This document shows, piece by piece, positions 22,479 through 30,432 of a stretch of 30,438 bases of DNA (position 1 is the stretch's first letter; every line of letters begins with the position of its first letter). The notes below the pieces were generated by a model that ran no database searches, had not been told where the DNA came from, and worked only from the letters and a program-made list of their open reading frames with translations. Source of the stretch: Thermoplasmata archaeon (lineage in GTDB: Archaea; Thermoplasmatota; Thermoplasmata; Thermoplasmatales; Thermoplasmataceae); NCBI GenBank assembly GCA_021811635.1, contig JAJZNS010000034.1, positions 1 through 30,438 on the forward strand, read 5' to 3'. A program made the position numbers and the translations under genes.

Positions 22479-23801
22479 ATGTCCTCGAAGGATAGCTCCG
22501 GGATGCTCAATTTTTTATCGTTAGACTCAGTGGATGCCCTTTTTTCAGATATCCCCAAGAACTCCAGAACAGACGGTCTTAAGATCGGCCACGGCGTTGA
22601 GGAAAATGAACTCCTGCTTCAGGCTGCTGCCATTTCTGGAAAAAATCACGCCTCAGAATGCATCAATTTCCTTGGTAATGGCGCATACAGGAGAATCATT
22701 CCCTCAGTAGTCGATACCGTGGTTTCAATGGGCGAATTCCAGACATCGTATACGCCCTATCAGCCCGAGATATCCCAGGGAATGCTCCAGGCCCTTTTCG
22801 AATACCAGAGCGTCATCAGCGATCTTACCGCAATGGATGTTACCAACTCCTCCATGTACGATGGACCGACAGCCCTTGGTGAGGCTGCGAGGATGGCCTA
22901 CAGATGCTCCAACGGGGATGAAATCCTGATCCCTTCCATCCTGTACAGGAACAAGCTCAGTGTAATTCAGAATTACCTTGCCGGCCTTCCAGTGAGAATG
23001 GTGCCCTACAGAATCGATCCATCCACCGGACAGATTGATCTGCAGGACCTTGAGGCAAAGATCACCGATCATACTTTCGGTATAGTTGCTGAGAATCCAA
23101 GCTCCCTTGGTGTAATCGATCCAAACGTAATGAAAATTGCGTCGATCAAGAAGAATGCGCTTCTCATTACCTATTATGATCCCGTGAGCCTTGGTATATT
23201 GAAGCCCCCTGGAGAATACGGCACTGACATTGCCGTGGGAGAAGGACAGCAGCTTGGCATGCATCTCAATCTTGGAGGGCCATATCTCGGTCTCTTCTCA
23301 TTTGCCAATGAGTATCTTAGAAAGTCGCCGGGACGAATTATGGGTCAGACCACGGATTCCCAAGGCAGGAGGGCCTTCGTGATGACCTTGCAGACCAGGG
23401 AGCAGCACATAAGAAGGGACAGGGCAATGAGCAATATATGTTCAAACCAGGCCCTCATGGCAGTTGCTGCGCTGAGCTATCTCGCAACAGTTGGACCAAG
23501 CGGCCTGAAGAGCGTCGCCGCCCGCACCTTCAGCAATTCAAAGCTCCTGGTGGATTCGTTTGAAAAGGCTAAGATTGGCAAGTTTACGATGAAAGGTATT
23601 CCCTTTTCGGATGTCCTTATTAACCTGCAGCTTGATGAGAAGACACTTTCAACAAGGCTGCACAAAAGCTGCATAGCTGGCGGAATTGCAGCAGGCAGAA
23701 TCCTTACTACAGATGCGAAGGGAGGCTATTTCTTCTCTGTAACTGAGGCAACCACTCACGATCATATACAGTCCCTTGTCAAGGCGGCGGGTGGTAACTG
23801 A
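22479..23801 (+). CDS. gcvPA: Glycine decarboxylase P protein, subunit 1
   Basis: N-terminal half of the split, PLP-dependent glycine dehydrogenase (P protein) of the glycine cleavage system, 440 residues from the chosen ATG. The subunit has the P-protein fold but not the PLP lysine. Features: LGNGAYRRIIPSVVD, SYTPYQPEISQGMLQALFEYQ, YDGPTALGEA and the later RREQHIRRDRAMSNICSNQAL-like region (TREQHIRRDRAMSNIC). Upstream TTG (22464) and downstream ATG (22503) are possible, but the TATA and the family N terminus favour 22479. It overlaps gcvPB by one base (TGATG). GcvT, GcvH and lipoamide dehydrogenase are not in the window. Confidence 0.94.
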   Translation: MSSKDSSGMLNFLSLDSVDALFSDIPKNSRTDGLKIGHGVEENELLLQAAAISGKNHASECINFLGNGAYRRIIPSVVDTVVSMGEFQTSYTPYQPEISQGMLQALFEYQSVISDLTAMDVTNSSMYDGPTALGEAARMAYRCSNGDEILIPSILYRNKLSVIQNYLAGLPVRMVPYRIDPSTGQIDLQDLEAKITDHTFGIVAENPSSLGVIDPNVMKIASIKKNALLITYYDPVSLGILKPPGEYGTDIAVGEGQQLGMHLNLGGPYLGLFSFANEYLRKSPGRIMGQTTDSQGRRAFVMTLQTREQHIRRDRAMSNICSNQALMAVAALSYLATVGPSGLKSVAARTFSNSKLLVDSFEKAKIGKFTMKGIPFSDVLINLQLDEKTLSTRLHKSCIAGGIAAGRILTTDAKGGYFFSVTEATTHDHIQSLVKAAGGN

Positions 23802-25225
23802 TGGAGTTCAGGCAGGCAAGATATGCCGAAAGGATGCTGAAGGAATATTCTTCAGGTTCGTCATTTTTCCTGCATCAGGACGAGATTCCTGACTGGATAC
23901 CTGCAGAAATCCGGAGGTCATCCCTTATTCTTCCAGATGTGTCGGAGTACGACGTGATCCGGCATTTCACCCGGCTGTCACAGATGAATTATTCAGTCGA
24001 CACAGGCCTTTATCCTCTTGGTTCCTGCACCATGAAATTCAACCCCAAATATGCAGACAGGATAGCCTCGATGCCGGAATTCTCTGAGATGCATCCCCTT
24101 GCGGATGAATCCCTTGTTCAGGGATCGCTCCAGGTGATGTATGAGCTGCAGGAAATGCTCAAGGATATATCCCACATGGACGAGGTGTCTCTCCAGCCCC
24201 CGGCTGGTGCACAGGGGGAATTCACCGGAATACGCATAGTAAAGAAATATTTCCAGGACGTGGGTGCTGCGGATGTCAGGGACGAAATTCTGATACCTGA
24301 TTCGGCCCATGGCACCAACCCTGCATCTGCGGCGATGGGGGGCTTCAAGACAATTGAGATTCCGTCCAACAGCAACGGGACTGTCGACGTGGATGCACTC
24401 AAAGCTGCACTTTCAGAAAGAACGGCAGCGTTGATGATCACGAACCCGAACACTCTGGGCATATTTGAAACAGAAATAGAGGAGATAGCAAGGCTTGTTC
24501 ATGAGGCGGGTGCATTCCTGTATTATGATGGCGCGAATTTCAACGCCATTCTGGGCAAGACTGCCCCTGGAAAGATGGGTTTCGACATCACCCATTTTAA
24601 CCTTCACAAGACGTTCGCTACACCCCATGGCGGTGGTGGCCCGGGCGCTGGCCCTGTTGGTGTAAGGGGAAAGCTGACAGAGTATCTGCCGGTACCGGTG
24701 GTCAGATACGTGAATGGAAAGTACGTGCTTGACAGCAGCCTGAAGCACAGCATCGGAAAGGTGTCTGCATATTTTGGCAACTTCGGAATTCTTCTCAGGG
24801 CCTGGGCCTACATCAAGCGCAATGGTTCGGAAGGACTTGAGAATGTGAGCGAAACAGCAGTGCTCAATACAAATTATCTCGCGAAGAAACTTGCATCAAC
24901 CTACCTGGTTCCCAAGGGCAAGCTTAAAAAACATGAGGTAGTGGTCTCCTCGGAGAACACTGGCAGGAGGGCATTGGACATCGCCAAATACCTGCTGGAC
25001 GAGGGGATCCATCCGCCAACTGTGTACTTTCCTCTGACAGTACATGAGGCGATGATGATCGAGGTGACCGAATCGGCAAGCAAGGATGACATAGACACCT
25101 TCGCGGAAGCGCTGATAAGGGCAGCCTCTGAGGACCCGGAAAAACTCAAGAAACTCCCTCAAAACACTGCGGTTGGGAGGGTGGACGAGGTCAAGGCAGC
25201 AAGAGACCTTAAACTGAAGTGGTAG
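23801..25225 (+). CDS. gcvPB: Glycine decarboxylase P protein, subunit 2
   Basis: C-terminal half of the split P protein, 474 residues, which carries the PLP-binding lysine K270 in NLHKTFATPHGGGGPG. Other family motifs are YPLGSCTMKFNPK (71-83), QPPAGAQGEFTG (132-143), DSAHGTNPASA (167-177) and MITNPNTLGIFE (212-223). With GcvPA it decarboxylates glycine and passes the aminomethyl group to GcvH. GGGTGG precedes the ATG, which overlaps the gcvPA stop. The gene ends one base before the convergent stop of the unknown gene at 25227. Confidence 0.96.
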   Translation: MEFRQARYAERMLKEYSSGSSFFLHQDEIPDWIPAEIRRSSLILPDVSEYDVIRHFTRLSQMNYSVDTGLYPLGSCTMKFNPKYADRIASMPEFSEMHPLADESLVQGSLQVMYELQEMLKDISHMDEVSLQPPAGAQGEFTGIRIVKKYFQDVGAADVRDEILIPDSAHGTNPASAAMGGFKTIEIPSNSNGTVDVDALKAALSERTAALMITNPNTLGIFETEIEEIARLVHEAGAFLYYDGANFNAILGKTAPGKMGFDITHFNLHKTFATPHGGGGPGAGPVGVRGKLTEYLPVPVVRYVNGKYVLDSSLKHSIGKVSAYFGNFGILLRAWAYIKRNGSEGLENVSETAVLNTNYLAKKLASTYLVPKGKLKKHEVVVSSENTGRRALDIAKYLLDEGIHPPTVYFPLTVHEAMMIEVTESASKDDIDTFAEALIRAASEDPEKLKKLPQNTAVGRVDEVKAARDLKLKW

Positions 25226-25226
25226 A

Positions 25227-25574
25227 TCAGTAGAATTTTTCTATAATCAGGTATTTTTTCAGCAGCCTGTCAATCCTGTCCTCGGCCTCTCCCCCCAACT
25301 CTATCTTTCTGATAGACACCTCTGATTTGAGGGCGCTGATTATAATGGCATTTTTGTGGACTTCCATGAATGTCTCGTAAAGCTTGTAGTTGAGGCTTGC
25401 GTACCTGGAATCAAGGGACAGCTTTCGTTCAAGAAGTTCTGAATATTTGCGGTACGCATCCAGAAGGTAGGTTATCTCCTCGTCATACCTTCCACCTGAG
25501 GCAAGCAGTTCCTTCTTTTCCTCGCCATCGATGCGGAGAACGTGGGAAACAAGTTCCAGGTCTTCCAAATTCAC
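25227..25574 (-). CDS. Small helical protein at the end of the RPA operon
   Basis: Not recognised, 115 residues, almost entirely helical and highly charged, with long predicted helices (about 1-20, 28-58 and 65-110), no cysteine and no membrane segment. Motif-like stretches are EDLELVSHVLRIDGEEKKELL and YETFMEVHKNAIIISALKSEVSIRKIEL. It starts at GTG overlapping the stop of the previous gene (GTGA), so it is translationally coupled to the 63-residue protein and belongs to the RPA operon. The pair may form a coiled-coil complex; this is an inference from composition and coupling. Confidence 0.75.
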   Translation of the reverse strand: MNLEDLELVSHVLRIDGEEKKELLASGGRYDEEITYLLDAYRKYSELLERKLSLDSRYASLNYKLYETFMEVHKNAIIISALKSEVSIRKIELGGEAEDRIDRLLKKYLIIEKFY

Positions 25575-25762
25575 TTCATAAGCCTCCTCAGGGTATCAAT
25601 CAATAGTCCTGTTTCCTCAAGATCCTTAGTCGTTCCCTCAAGCACGCCTGAATTGAATTTGATGGTCTTTCCCAGTTCCGTTATCTCATTCTCAAGGCTG
25701 ATCGCCTTTTTTTCCAGATACTCTGTTTCCCTCCGTATTTTCGCAAGTAGACGGTCTTCCAT
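25571..25762 (-). CDS. Small coiled-coil protein in the RPA operon
   Basis: Not recognised, 63 residues. It reads as one long helix with heptad-like spacing (EYLEKKAISLENEITELGKT), a break near FNSGVLEG, and a second helix to the C terminus, so a helical hairpin or coiled-coil dimer is likely. The ATG lies five bases after the preceding stop, with AGGCGATC upstream, and its stop overlaps the next gene (GTGA). Size and structure suggest an accessory or bridging subunit of a complex rather than an enzyme. Confidence 0.75.
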   Translation of the reverse strand: MEDRLLAKIRRETEYLEKKAISLENEITELGKTIKFNSGVLEGTTKDLEETGLLIDTLRRLMK

Positions 25763-25767
25763 TTTTA

Positions 25768-26589
25768 TCAGATCGCCTTGAATCTCTTCAGTGAGACCTC
25801 GTATATGTCCCCGTCGTTCCCGAGGCTGTTGAGGGAATCGTCAACTGTCTTCTTCTCTATGCCAAAGGATGAGGCCTCACTGGCAATCTCCTCATAGCTG
25901 ACTCCCCTCGGGTCGCCCTCATGCTTCTTTATAATCTCCATGATGACCTTCTTGGCTTCCGCAATCTCGCCAGACTGATCCTTTGAAACTGATGTGCTGA
26001 TGGTTTCAAGCAGTTTTCCGAAATCGTATTCCGGGTATCTGGTAACGGCGTTAATTGCAAACTCGGCTTCTTCCCTTGCGTATCCAAGTCTGGATAAGGT
26101 GGCCGGTGTCGGGTTTGGTACCTTTTGCGCCTCCCTAATTGCAAGCACGCGCCTGGACGCAATTCTGAGCGATCTCGAATTCCAGAACTTCTTGATCAGG
26201 TCAGTGGCTGGCCAGATTCGCTCCGGATTCACGGTGAACATGAATGCTCCCTCGTCTGTCTTGAAATGGGTAACCCTGCCCATCACCAGTGCTATATCAC
26301 CTGCACTGAATTCCTTCATTTCACCGCGAACCAGCTCATTGAATCCGGCTGATGATGCTGAAATGTAGAATGATCCCACTGGATCGGAGAGTACAATCTT
26401 GGAAGATGTCTCCTCCGAGTTCGAGGAGGCAACAACCCCGCATACCATAATCCTCTTGACCATTGTGCCAAGCGGCGTCACGATGTACGGCCTGAATCTT
26501 TCGTCGTTATTCGATCCCTCAAGCTGGTTGGAATCCTTAAGTTCCCTTGAGAAAATCCATCTTGACGGTTCTCTCTTTGAATATTCCAA
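25768..26589 (-). CDS. RPA-associated protein (COG3390-type)
   Basis: Partner of archaeal RPA, 273 residues from the chosen start. In other archaea this gene lies next to RPA and its product has been proposed to bind it. Visible are SRWIFSRELKDS near the start, an OB-like domain (about 40-150; IMVCGVVASSNS, GDIALVMGRVTHF and FMFTVNPERIW), then a linker rich in charged residues and a C-terminal winged-helix-like part (ISYEEIASEA-like GVSYEEIASEASSFGI, then TVDDSLNSLGNDGDIYEV). TTG at 26589 is chosen because no ATG occurs before the conserved domain and AAGGAG lies upstream; four bases separate it from the RPA stop. Upstream frame extension is a shadow of RPA. Confidence 0.87.
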   Translation of the reverse strand: MEYSKREPSRWIFSRELKDSNQLEGSNNDERFRPYIVTPLGTMVKRIMVCGVVASSNSEETSSKIVLSDPVGSFYISASSAGFNELVRGEMKEFSAGDIALVMGRVTHFKTDEGAFMFTVNPERIWPATDLIKKFWNSRSLRIASRRVLAIREAQKVPNPTPATLSRLGYAREEAEFAINAVTRYPEYDFGKLLETISTSVSKDQSGEIAEAKKVIMEIIKKHEGDPRGVSYEEIASEASSFGIEKKTVDDSLNSLGNDGDIYEVSLKRFKAI

Positions 26590-26593
26590 ATAA

Positions 26594-27652
26594 TCACTGC
26601 TCCTTTTGCAATTCGGCCGTAACGTCACTGTCTTCGGCCCTGCTGATTGCCAGTACCTTGAGACGGAAGGATTCACCCTTCTGGGACATATTGCCCTCCA
26701 CCTTGACAACATTCGATTCGAGTGATTTAAGAATGCTCTGCCTAACCTCAACCGGGTCAAGGGCCTCAATATTTCCTTCTATGCCTGCATATGCCTTAAG
26801 TACGTCGCCGTCCATGAAACAAGAGATGGATCCTGTCCCATCCTCAAGCGTGAAATAACATGAAATGTCCTTTACTGTGGCAGCGCCAGGATGATCCGCA
26901 CAGCCGGAATCTCCCATGAACTTTCCGCACACTGAGCACTTGTCCACTACACCACTGCGATCCCCTATGTTGACTGGAATCCCAGTGAAGGATACGTTTC
27001 CTACCGGGGAGACCATGTCCCAAAGCAGATGCTGCCTGCTTTCGTTATCCAGGTTCACTCTGGTTTTCTCCACTGCGGTTTTCTGACCCATTGTCAGCGA
27101 AATCCTCCCGTTGAATTCGGATACCTTTCCCCCGGTAATCTTAATCTGTTCCCCCTCTGAAACAGGTACCCCGAATGAGGACAGCCTGATGCTTGCAGTG
27201 CCGTCGTCAAGAAAAGCATTGAAAAGCCTGACCTTCTCCCCTCTTATCTCAGTCTCCCTTTCAGAAACTCCCCTGACTATGCCTGAAACGGTGACGTAGG
27301 GATCGGATGTTGTGAGGTCTTTTATCCTGTACTCCTTGTAAATGCGCTTCACCTCCATCTGCTCTTCTGGCCTCAGTACCACTTCCGTGTTCGATCCTAT
27401 TGTAATCCTGATCCTGTCATTGTATATTCTGGAGGTGCAGTTCTTCAGCTCAACAACGTCGCCCTCCCTTATGCTGGATGGCAGGTTCCATGCCGTGAAA
27501 GGGATTGTTCCCGTTTCATCACCAAGTATCCCGTAATGGTAAACGCTTTCTGAACCATTCCTGTTGCTCTTGGCTTCCTTGAGGGAGACTATCTTCCCGA
27601 CAAGCTCTATGGAAGACGCCGGTTCCTTTATGTCCCCGATCTTGACCTTCAT
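26594..27652 (-). CDS. rpa: Single-stranded DNA-binding protein RPA (OB-fold, zinc finger)
   Basis: Replication factor A homologue that coats single-stranded DNA in replication and repair, 352 residues. Three OB-like domains are visible: about 13-95 (VGKIVSLKEAK, FTAWNLPSSI), about 115-195 (VTVSGIVRGVSERE, FNAFLDDGTASIRL) and a zinc-containing domain about 230-335, with C239, C242, C251 and H254 in KCSVCGKFMGDSGCADHP followed by YFTLEDGTGSIS. This matches the RPA41/RPA1-type layout. AGGTGA, overlapping the stop of the upstream gene, is its ribosome site. It lies second in a five-gene operon, followed by the RPA-associated gene. Confidence 0.93.
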   Translation of the reverse strand: MKVKIGDIKEPASSIELVGKIVSLKEAKSNRNGSESVYHYGILGDETGTIPFTAWNLPSSIREGDVVELKNCTSRIYNDRIRITIGSNTEVVLRPEEQMEVKRIYKEYRIKDLTTSDPYVTVSGIVRGVSERETEIRGEKVRLFNAFLDDGTASIRLSSFGVPVSEGEQIKITGGKVSEFNGRISLTMGQKTAVEKTRVNLDNESRQHLLWDMVSPVGNVSFTGIPVNIGDRSGVVDKCSVCGKFMGDSGCADHPGAATVKDISCYFTLEDGTGSISCFMDGDVLKAYAGIEGNIEALDPVEVRQSILKSLESNVVKVEGNMSQKGESFRLKVLAISRAEDSDVTAELQKEQ

Positions 27653-27661
27653 CCCGCTGCT

Positions 27662-28276
27662 TCACCTGTACATGGATTCGGTGCCCTGTTCGCCAGCAGA
27701 GGTGCCAAGAGTCTGCTCGATAAGCTTCCTCGCTTCATCCTCTTCTATGCCTGCCTTTGACACCAGATAAGTCTCTATTTCATCCCTGCTCTTTCCTTCC
27801 TTCTGCATGTCCTGTATCATCATCGTGATTCTCTCCATGATCTGGGTGGAAAACTGCTCTTCCAGCTTGAGAGCTTTTATTGCATAATAGAGGGATGACA
27901 GGAGCACGTTGAGCGCTTCATCCATAATGTCTTTTGTCAGGACGGATCTCTCAAGATCCACCCTTGCGAAGACGTTCTCATTCAACCCGTCCAGCATGAA
28001 CTTGACCAGCTCAACCCTCCTGTTGATGATGAGTAGCGTCCTGTAAATTGAAAGCCTGTTCCTGAGCTCCAGAACTGCTGTCTCAACACCGGTATCCACA
28101 GTTACGTGCACGGTTCCGTTGTCCGCAGAAAGCATAAGCACAAAAGGAACTTTCCCGTTGGTAAGGTAAACAACTTCGTCTGCCTTCTTGATATCCCACT
28201 TCAGATTGATCAGACGCTTGGCGTCATCTGTTCCATCACTGAACCATTTTAAGATTTCGTCTCCCAATTCAGCCAT
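27662..28276 (-). CDS. Unknown protein leading the RPA operon
   Basis: Not recognised, 204 residues from the ATG at 28276. The frame is open further upstream, but the TATA at 28299-28308 fits this ATG, and the extra residues would be an artifact. The N-terminal half has mixed alpha/beta content (DEVVYLTNGKVPFVLML, GTVHVTVDTG); the C-terminal half is helical and charged (EEQFSTQIMERITMMIQDMQ), ending in a short region like a helix-hairpin (SRDEIETYLVSKAGIEEDEARKLIE). No cysteines, no membrane span. The RPA gene follows after nine bases, so a role near single-stranded DNA is inferred from position only. Confidence 0.8.
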   Translation of the reverse strand: MAELGDEILKWFSDGTDDAKRLINLKWDIKKADEVVYLTNGKVPFVLMLSADNGTVHVTVDTGVETAVLELRNRLSIYRTLLIINRRVELVKFMLDGLNENVFARVDLERSVLTKDIMDEALNVLLSSLYYAIKALKLEEQFSTQIMERITMMIQDMQKEGKSRDEIETYLVSKAGIEEDEARKLIEQTLGTSAGEQGTESMYR

Positions 28277-28298
28277 TACCAGCCATGATGTAAGCGCT

Positions 28299-28308
28299 AA
28301 TATTAATT
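28299..28308 (-). promoter_or_regulatory. TATA element of the RPA operon
   Basis: AATTAATATTA on the minus strand, centred about 27 bases before the ATG at 28276, so the message is probably leaderless. A T-run of the upstream unit's terminator lies just above it. Confidence 0.65.
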
Positions 28309-28311
28309 TCC

Positions 28312-28362
28312 AAAAAAAGATCGGGAATAATGCTGGAGCGCCTCCTGCCATTCGGCGGCGCT
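28312..28362 (-). terminator. Terminator of the mtnP-beta-CASP unit
   Basis: On the minus strand, arms AGCGCC (28357-28362) and GGCGCT (28337-28342) can pair across about 14 bases, and a seven-base T-run follows (28312-28318). Both lie after the beta-CASP stop and before the RPA operon TATA, so they separate the two units. The T-run is the firmer part of the call. Confidence 0.55.
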
Positions 28363-28380
28363 AAGGCGGAACCGGGGCGA

Positions 28381-29607
28381 TCAGAGCTCGAATTCCCGTC
28401 CATTCACCGGCAGGATTACTTCATACTGTGAAAGGTCAGGCAGCAGCTCCTCCCTGGATTCGCCATGGCAAAGGATTACCCTCTGGGGATCCACCTTTTT
28501 GACAAAGTCTACCAGGTCGCTGTGGCCCGCATGCGCTGAGAGATCGAAGAACTCCACCCTGGTTTTCGGCTTGACGCTGATTCCCGCTATCTTGAGTGTG
28601 CCGTTCTCGATCAGGCTCCTTCCATTCGTGTTTTCCACCTGGTATCCTGTGAGGAAGATCGCACTCTTATCGTCTTCAAGCAGCTGCTCGACGTATCCCA
28701 GTACAGGTCCGCCATCCATCATTCCTGAAGTCGTTATTATGACGTCACTATCCTGAAGCGCCATTTCCCTGCTGTGCGCACCCCTTATCTTGTTTGTGCG
28801 CCCAAGGGCCTTCCTGAAATCGTTCTGTGACCTTAGGAAACCTGGCGTTCCCACATATATTTCGCTAAGGAGATTGCCCATGCCGTCCACCGAAATGTTG
28901 AGGTTCAGGCTTTCGAGTATCATGATGAGTTCCTGGGTCCTCCCCATTGCAAAGCTGGGAAGGATGACCTTTCCCCCTGATTCTACAACCTCCTTGATCC
29001 TGGATCGAAGTCTCTTTATTACAGCCGATCTCTCTTCATGCTCGCTGCCTGCATATGTGCTCTCCATTATCAGGGTATCAGCTTTTACAGGTACTGCCCC
29101 ATTGAGCAGATTGGTATCCCTGACGTACAGATCCCCTGTTACAAGGGTGCTGCTTGAGTTCTCGAACTTCCACATGGTTGATCCGGGTATGTGACCTGCA
29201 CTGTAAGGGGTGACGGTGAGGTCCTTGATCTGATACCTTTCACCGTATTTGACGTTCCTGAATGAATTGTAGAGCAGCGAGATGTCATCCTTCGAGAATG
29301 GCTGCGGGTAGCCTTCAAGTGAAGCCACCTTTATGGAGTCATTCAGCATGGGCCTAACGCTGTTAGCCGTCATCAGGGTGGCAAAGAATTCCGCACTGAA
29401 ATTCTGGTAATATACTGGCAGGTTGCCGCAGTGATCCAGGTGCGAGTGCGTCAGGAATATCCCGTCAACATACTCCGGCGGAAGCGGAAATTCTGGGGGC
29501 TTGTCCGGTATGATTCCATAGTCGACCATCAGCCTCGTGTTTCCCTCCGTTATCTTAATTCCAAGCCTGCCTACCTCTTCTGCTCCTCCCAAAAATTTTA
29601 CTTTCAT
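28381..29607 (-). CDS. Beta-CASP metallo-beta-lactamase ribonuclease (aCPSF2/RNase J-like)
   Basis: RNA nuclease of the beta-CASP group, 408 residues. The metal site motif is THSHLDHCG (H54, H56, D58, H59), and later motifs are SAGHIPGSTMW, GDLYVRDTNLL, ESTYAGSEHEER, PSFAMGRTQELIM, TTSGMMDGGPVLGY and SAHAGHSDLVDF. No N-terminal KH domains are present, so this is the compact type rather than full aCPSF1. Members of this group act as endo- or exonucleases in RNA turnover and 3' processing. ATG at 29607 is chosen, with GAGG eight bases upstream; the open frame above it is a shadow of mtnP. It follows mtnP after 22 bases and is probably co-transcribed. Confidence 0.92.
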   Translation of the reverse strand: MKVKFLGGAEEVGRLGIKITEGNTRLMVDYGIIPDKPPEFPLPPEYVDGIFLTHSHLDHCGNLPVYYQNFSAEFFATLMTANSVRPMLNDSIKVASLEGYPQPFSKDDISLLYNSFRNVKYGERYQIKDLTVTPYSAGHIPGSTMWKFENSSSTLVTGDLYVRDTNLLNGAVPVKADTLIMESTYAGSEHEERSAVIKRLRSRIKEVVESGGKVILPSFAMGRTQELIMILESLNLNISVDGMGNLLSEIYVGTPGFLRSQNDFRKALGRTNKIRGAHSREMALQDSDVIITTSGMMDGGPVLGYVEQLLEDDKSAIFLTGYQVENTNGRSLIENGTLKIAGISVKPKTRVEFFDLSAHAGHSDLVDFVKKVDPQRVILCHGESREELLPDLSQYEVILPVNGREFEL

Positions 29608-29629
29608 GGTTTTTTCCTCTTTTTTACTC

Positions 29630-30403
29630 TTAAAGTTTTGCGCCGTCCAGTCTCTTCTGGCAGCTGCAGTTTTGCCTGTCCTTGAGCTTTGGAATAACTC
29701 CGGAAAGGATTGTCTTAACCTTCTCCTCGTTCTCCTTCGCTGTCCTAATGACTTCCATGGCGTCGACAGGCTTCTCCGCCCACACGTCATAGTCCGTTAT
29801 CGTGGCTATAGTGGAATAGCACATTGCCCTCTCCATAGCCAGGTTTATTTCCGGCACAAGCGTCATCCCGATGATGTCGGCGAACTGCCTGAACATCCTT
29901 GATTCCGCCCTGGTCGAGAATCTTGGCCCCTCAATACAGATATAAGTGCCGCCGTTGTGCGATTTTATGTTCTTAGATCTTGCCTCCCTGTAAACAATAC
30001 CGTTTATGTCCGGGCAGAATGGATCCGCTGCGGAAATATGGTAAACCTCAGGACCGTCATAATAGGTGAGAACCCTTCCGCTTGTATAATCGATGAACTG
30101 ATCCGGCATTATGATGTGGCCAGGGGGAAGTTCCTCTTTGAGCGATCCAACTGCGCTGATGGTGATGATGCGCTTGACTCCAACGGATTCGAGAGCCCAT
30201 ATATTAGCCCTTGAATTCACCTTATGAGGCGGTATTGTGTGTTTCTTCCCATGCCTGGGCAGGAAAGCAACTTCAACTCCGCTTATCCTTCCGATTTCAA
30301 TGCTTCCCGACGGGTCGCCGTATGGCGTGGACACCTTCTTCTCTACAACATCATTAAAAATGTCATATAGGCCGCTTCCGCCTATAATTCCTATCTCTGG
30401 CAT
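29630..30403 (-). CDS. mtnP: S-methyl-5'-thioadenosine phosphorylase
   Basis: Splits methylthioadenosine into adenine and methylthioribose 1-phosphate, 257 residues. Features of the family: [13 protein letters not shown] (4-16), [35 protein letters not shown] and [25 protein letters not shown] and [15 protein letters not shown] CxC motif (NCSCQKRL) lies at the C terminus, as in MTA phosphorylases of hot-living archaea, where it forms a disulfide. Purine nucleoside phosphorylases share the fold, but TDYDVW favours MTA. The message is probably leaderless from a TATA at 30423-30432. The product feeds mtnA elsewhere in the window, and speE makes the substrate. Confidence 0.95.
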   Translation of the reverse strand: MPEIGIIGGSGLYDIFNDVVEKKVSTPYGDPSGSIEIGRISGVEVAFLPRHGKKHTIPPHKVNSRANIWALESVGVKRIITISAVGSLKEELPPGHIIMPDQFIDYTSGRVLTYYDGPEVYHISAADPFCPDINGIVYREARSKNIKSHNGGTYICIEGPRFSTRAESRMFRQFADIIGMTLVPEINLAMERAMCYSTIATITDYDVWAEKPVDAMEVIRTAKENEEKVKTILSGVIPKLKDRQNCSCQKRLDGAKL

Positions 30404-30422
30404 TATGGTTGCACTAACTCCT

Positions 30423-30432
30423 GTATATATAC
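30423..30432 (-). promoter_or_regulatory. TATA element of mtnP
   Basis: Perfectly palindromic GTATATATAC centred about 25 bases before the ATG at 30403, near the window end. It predicts a leaderless start. Confidence 0.7.

Noticed and set aside
26590..26769. 60-codon extension of the RPA-associated gene
   Set aside because: It lies inside the RPA gene in another frame and shows low-quality, arginine-rich sequence.
28277..28351. 25-codon extension of the first RPA operon gene
   Set aside because: It would place the start upstream of the TATA; the ATG at 28276 fits a leaderless start.
29608..29790. 61-codon extension of the beta-CASP gene
   Set aside because: It runs through the mtnP coding region in another frame; the family start MKVKFLGGAEEVG is at 29607 with a ribosome site.
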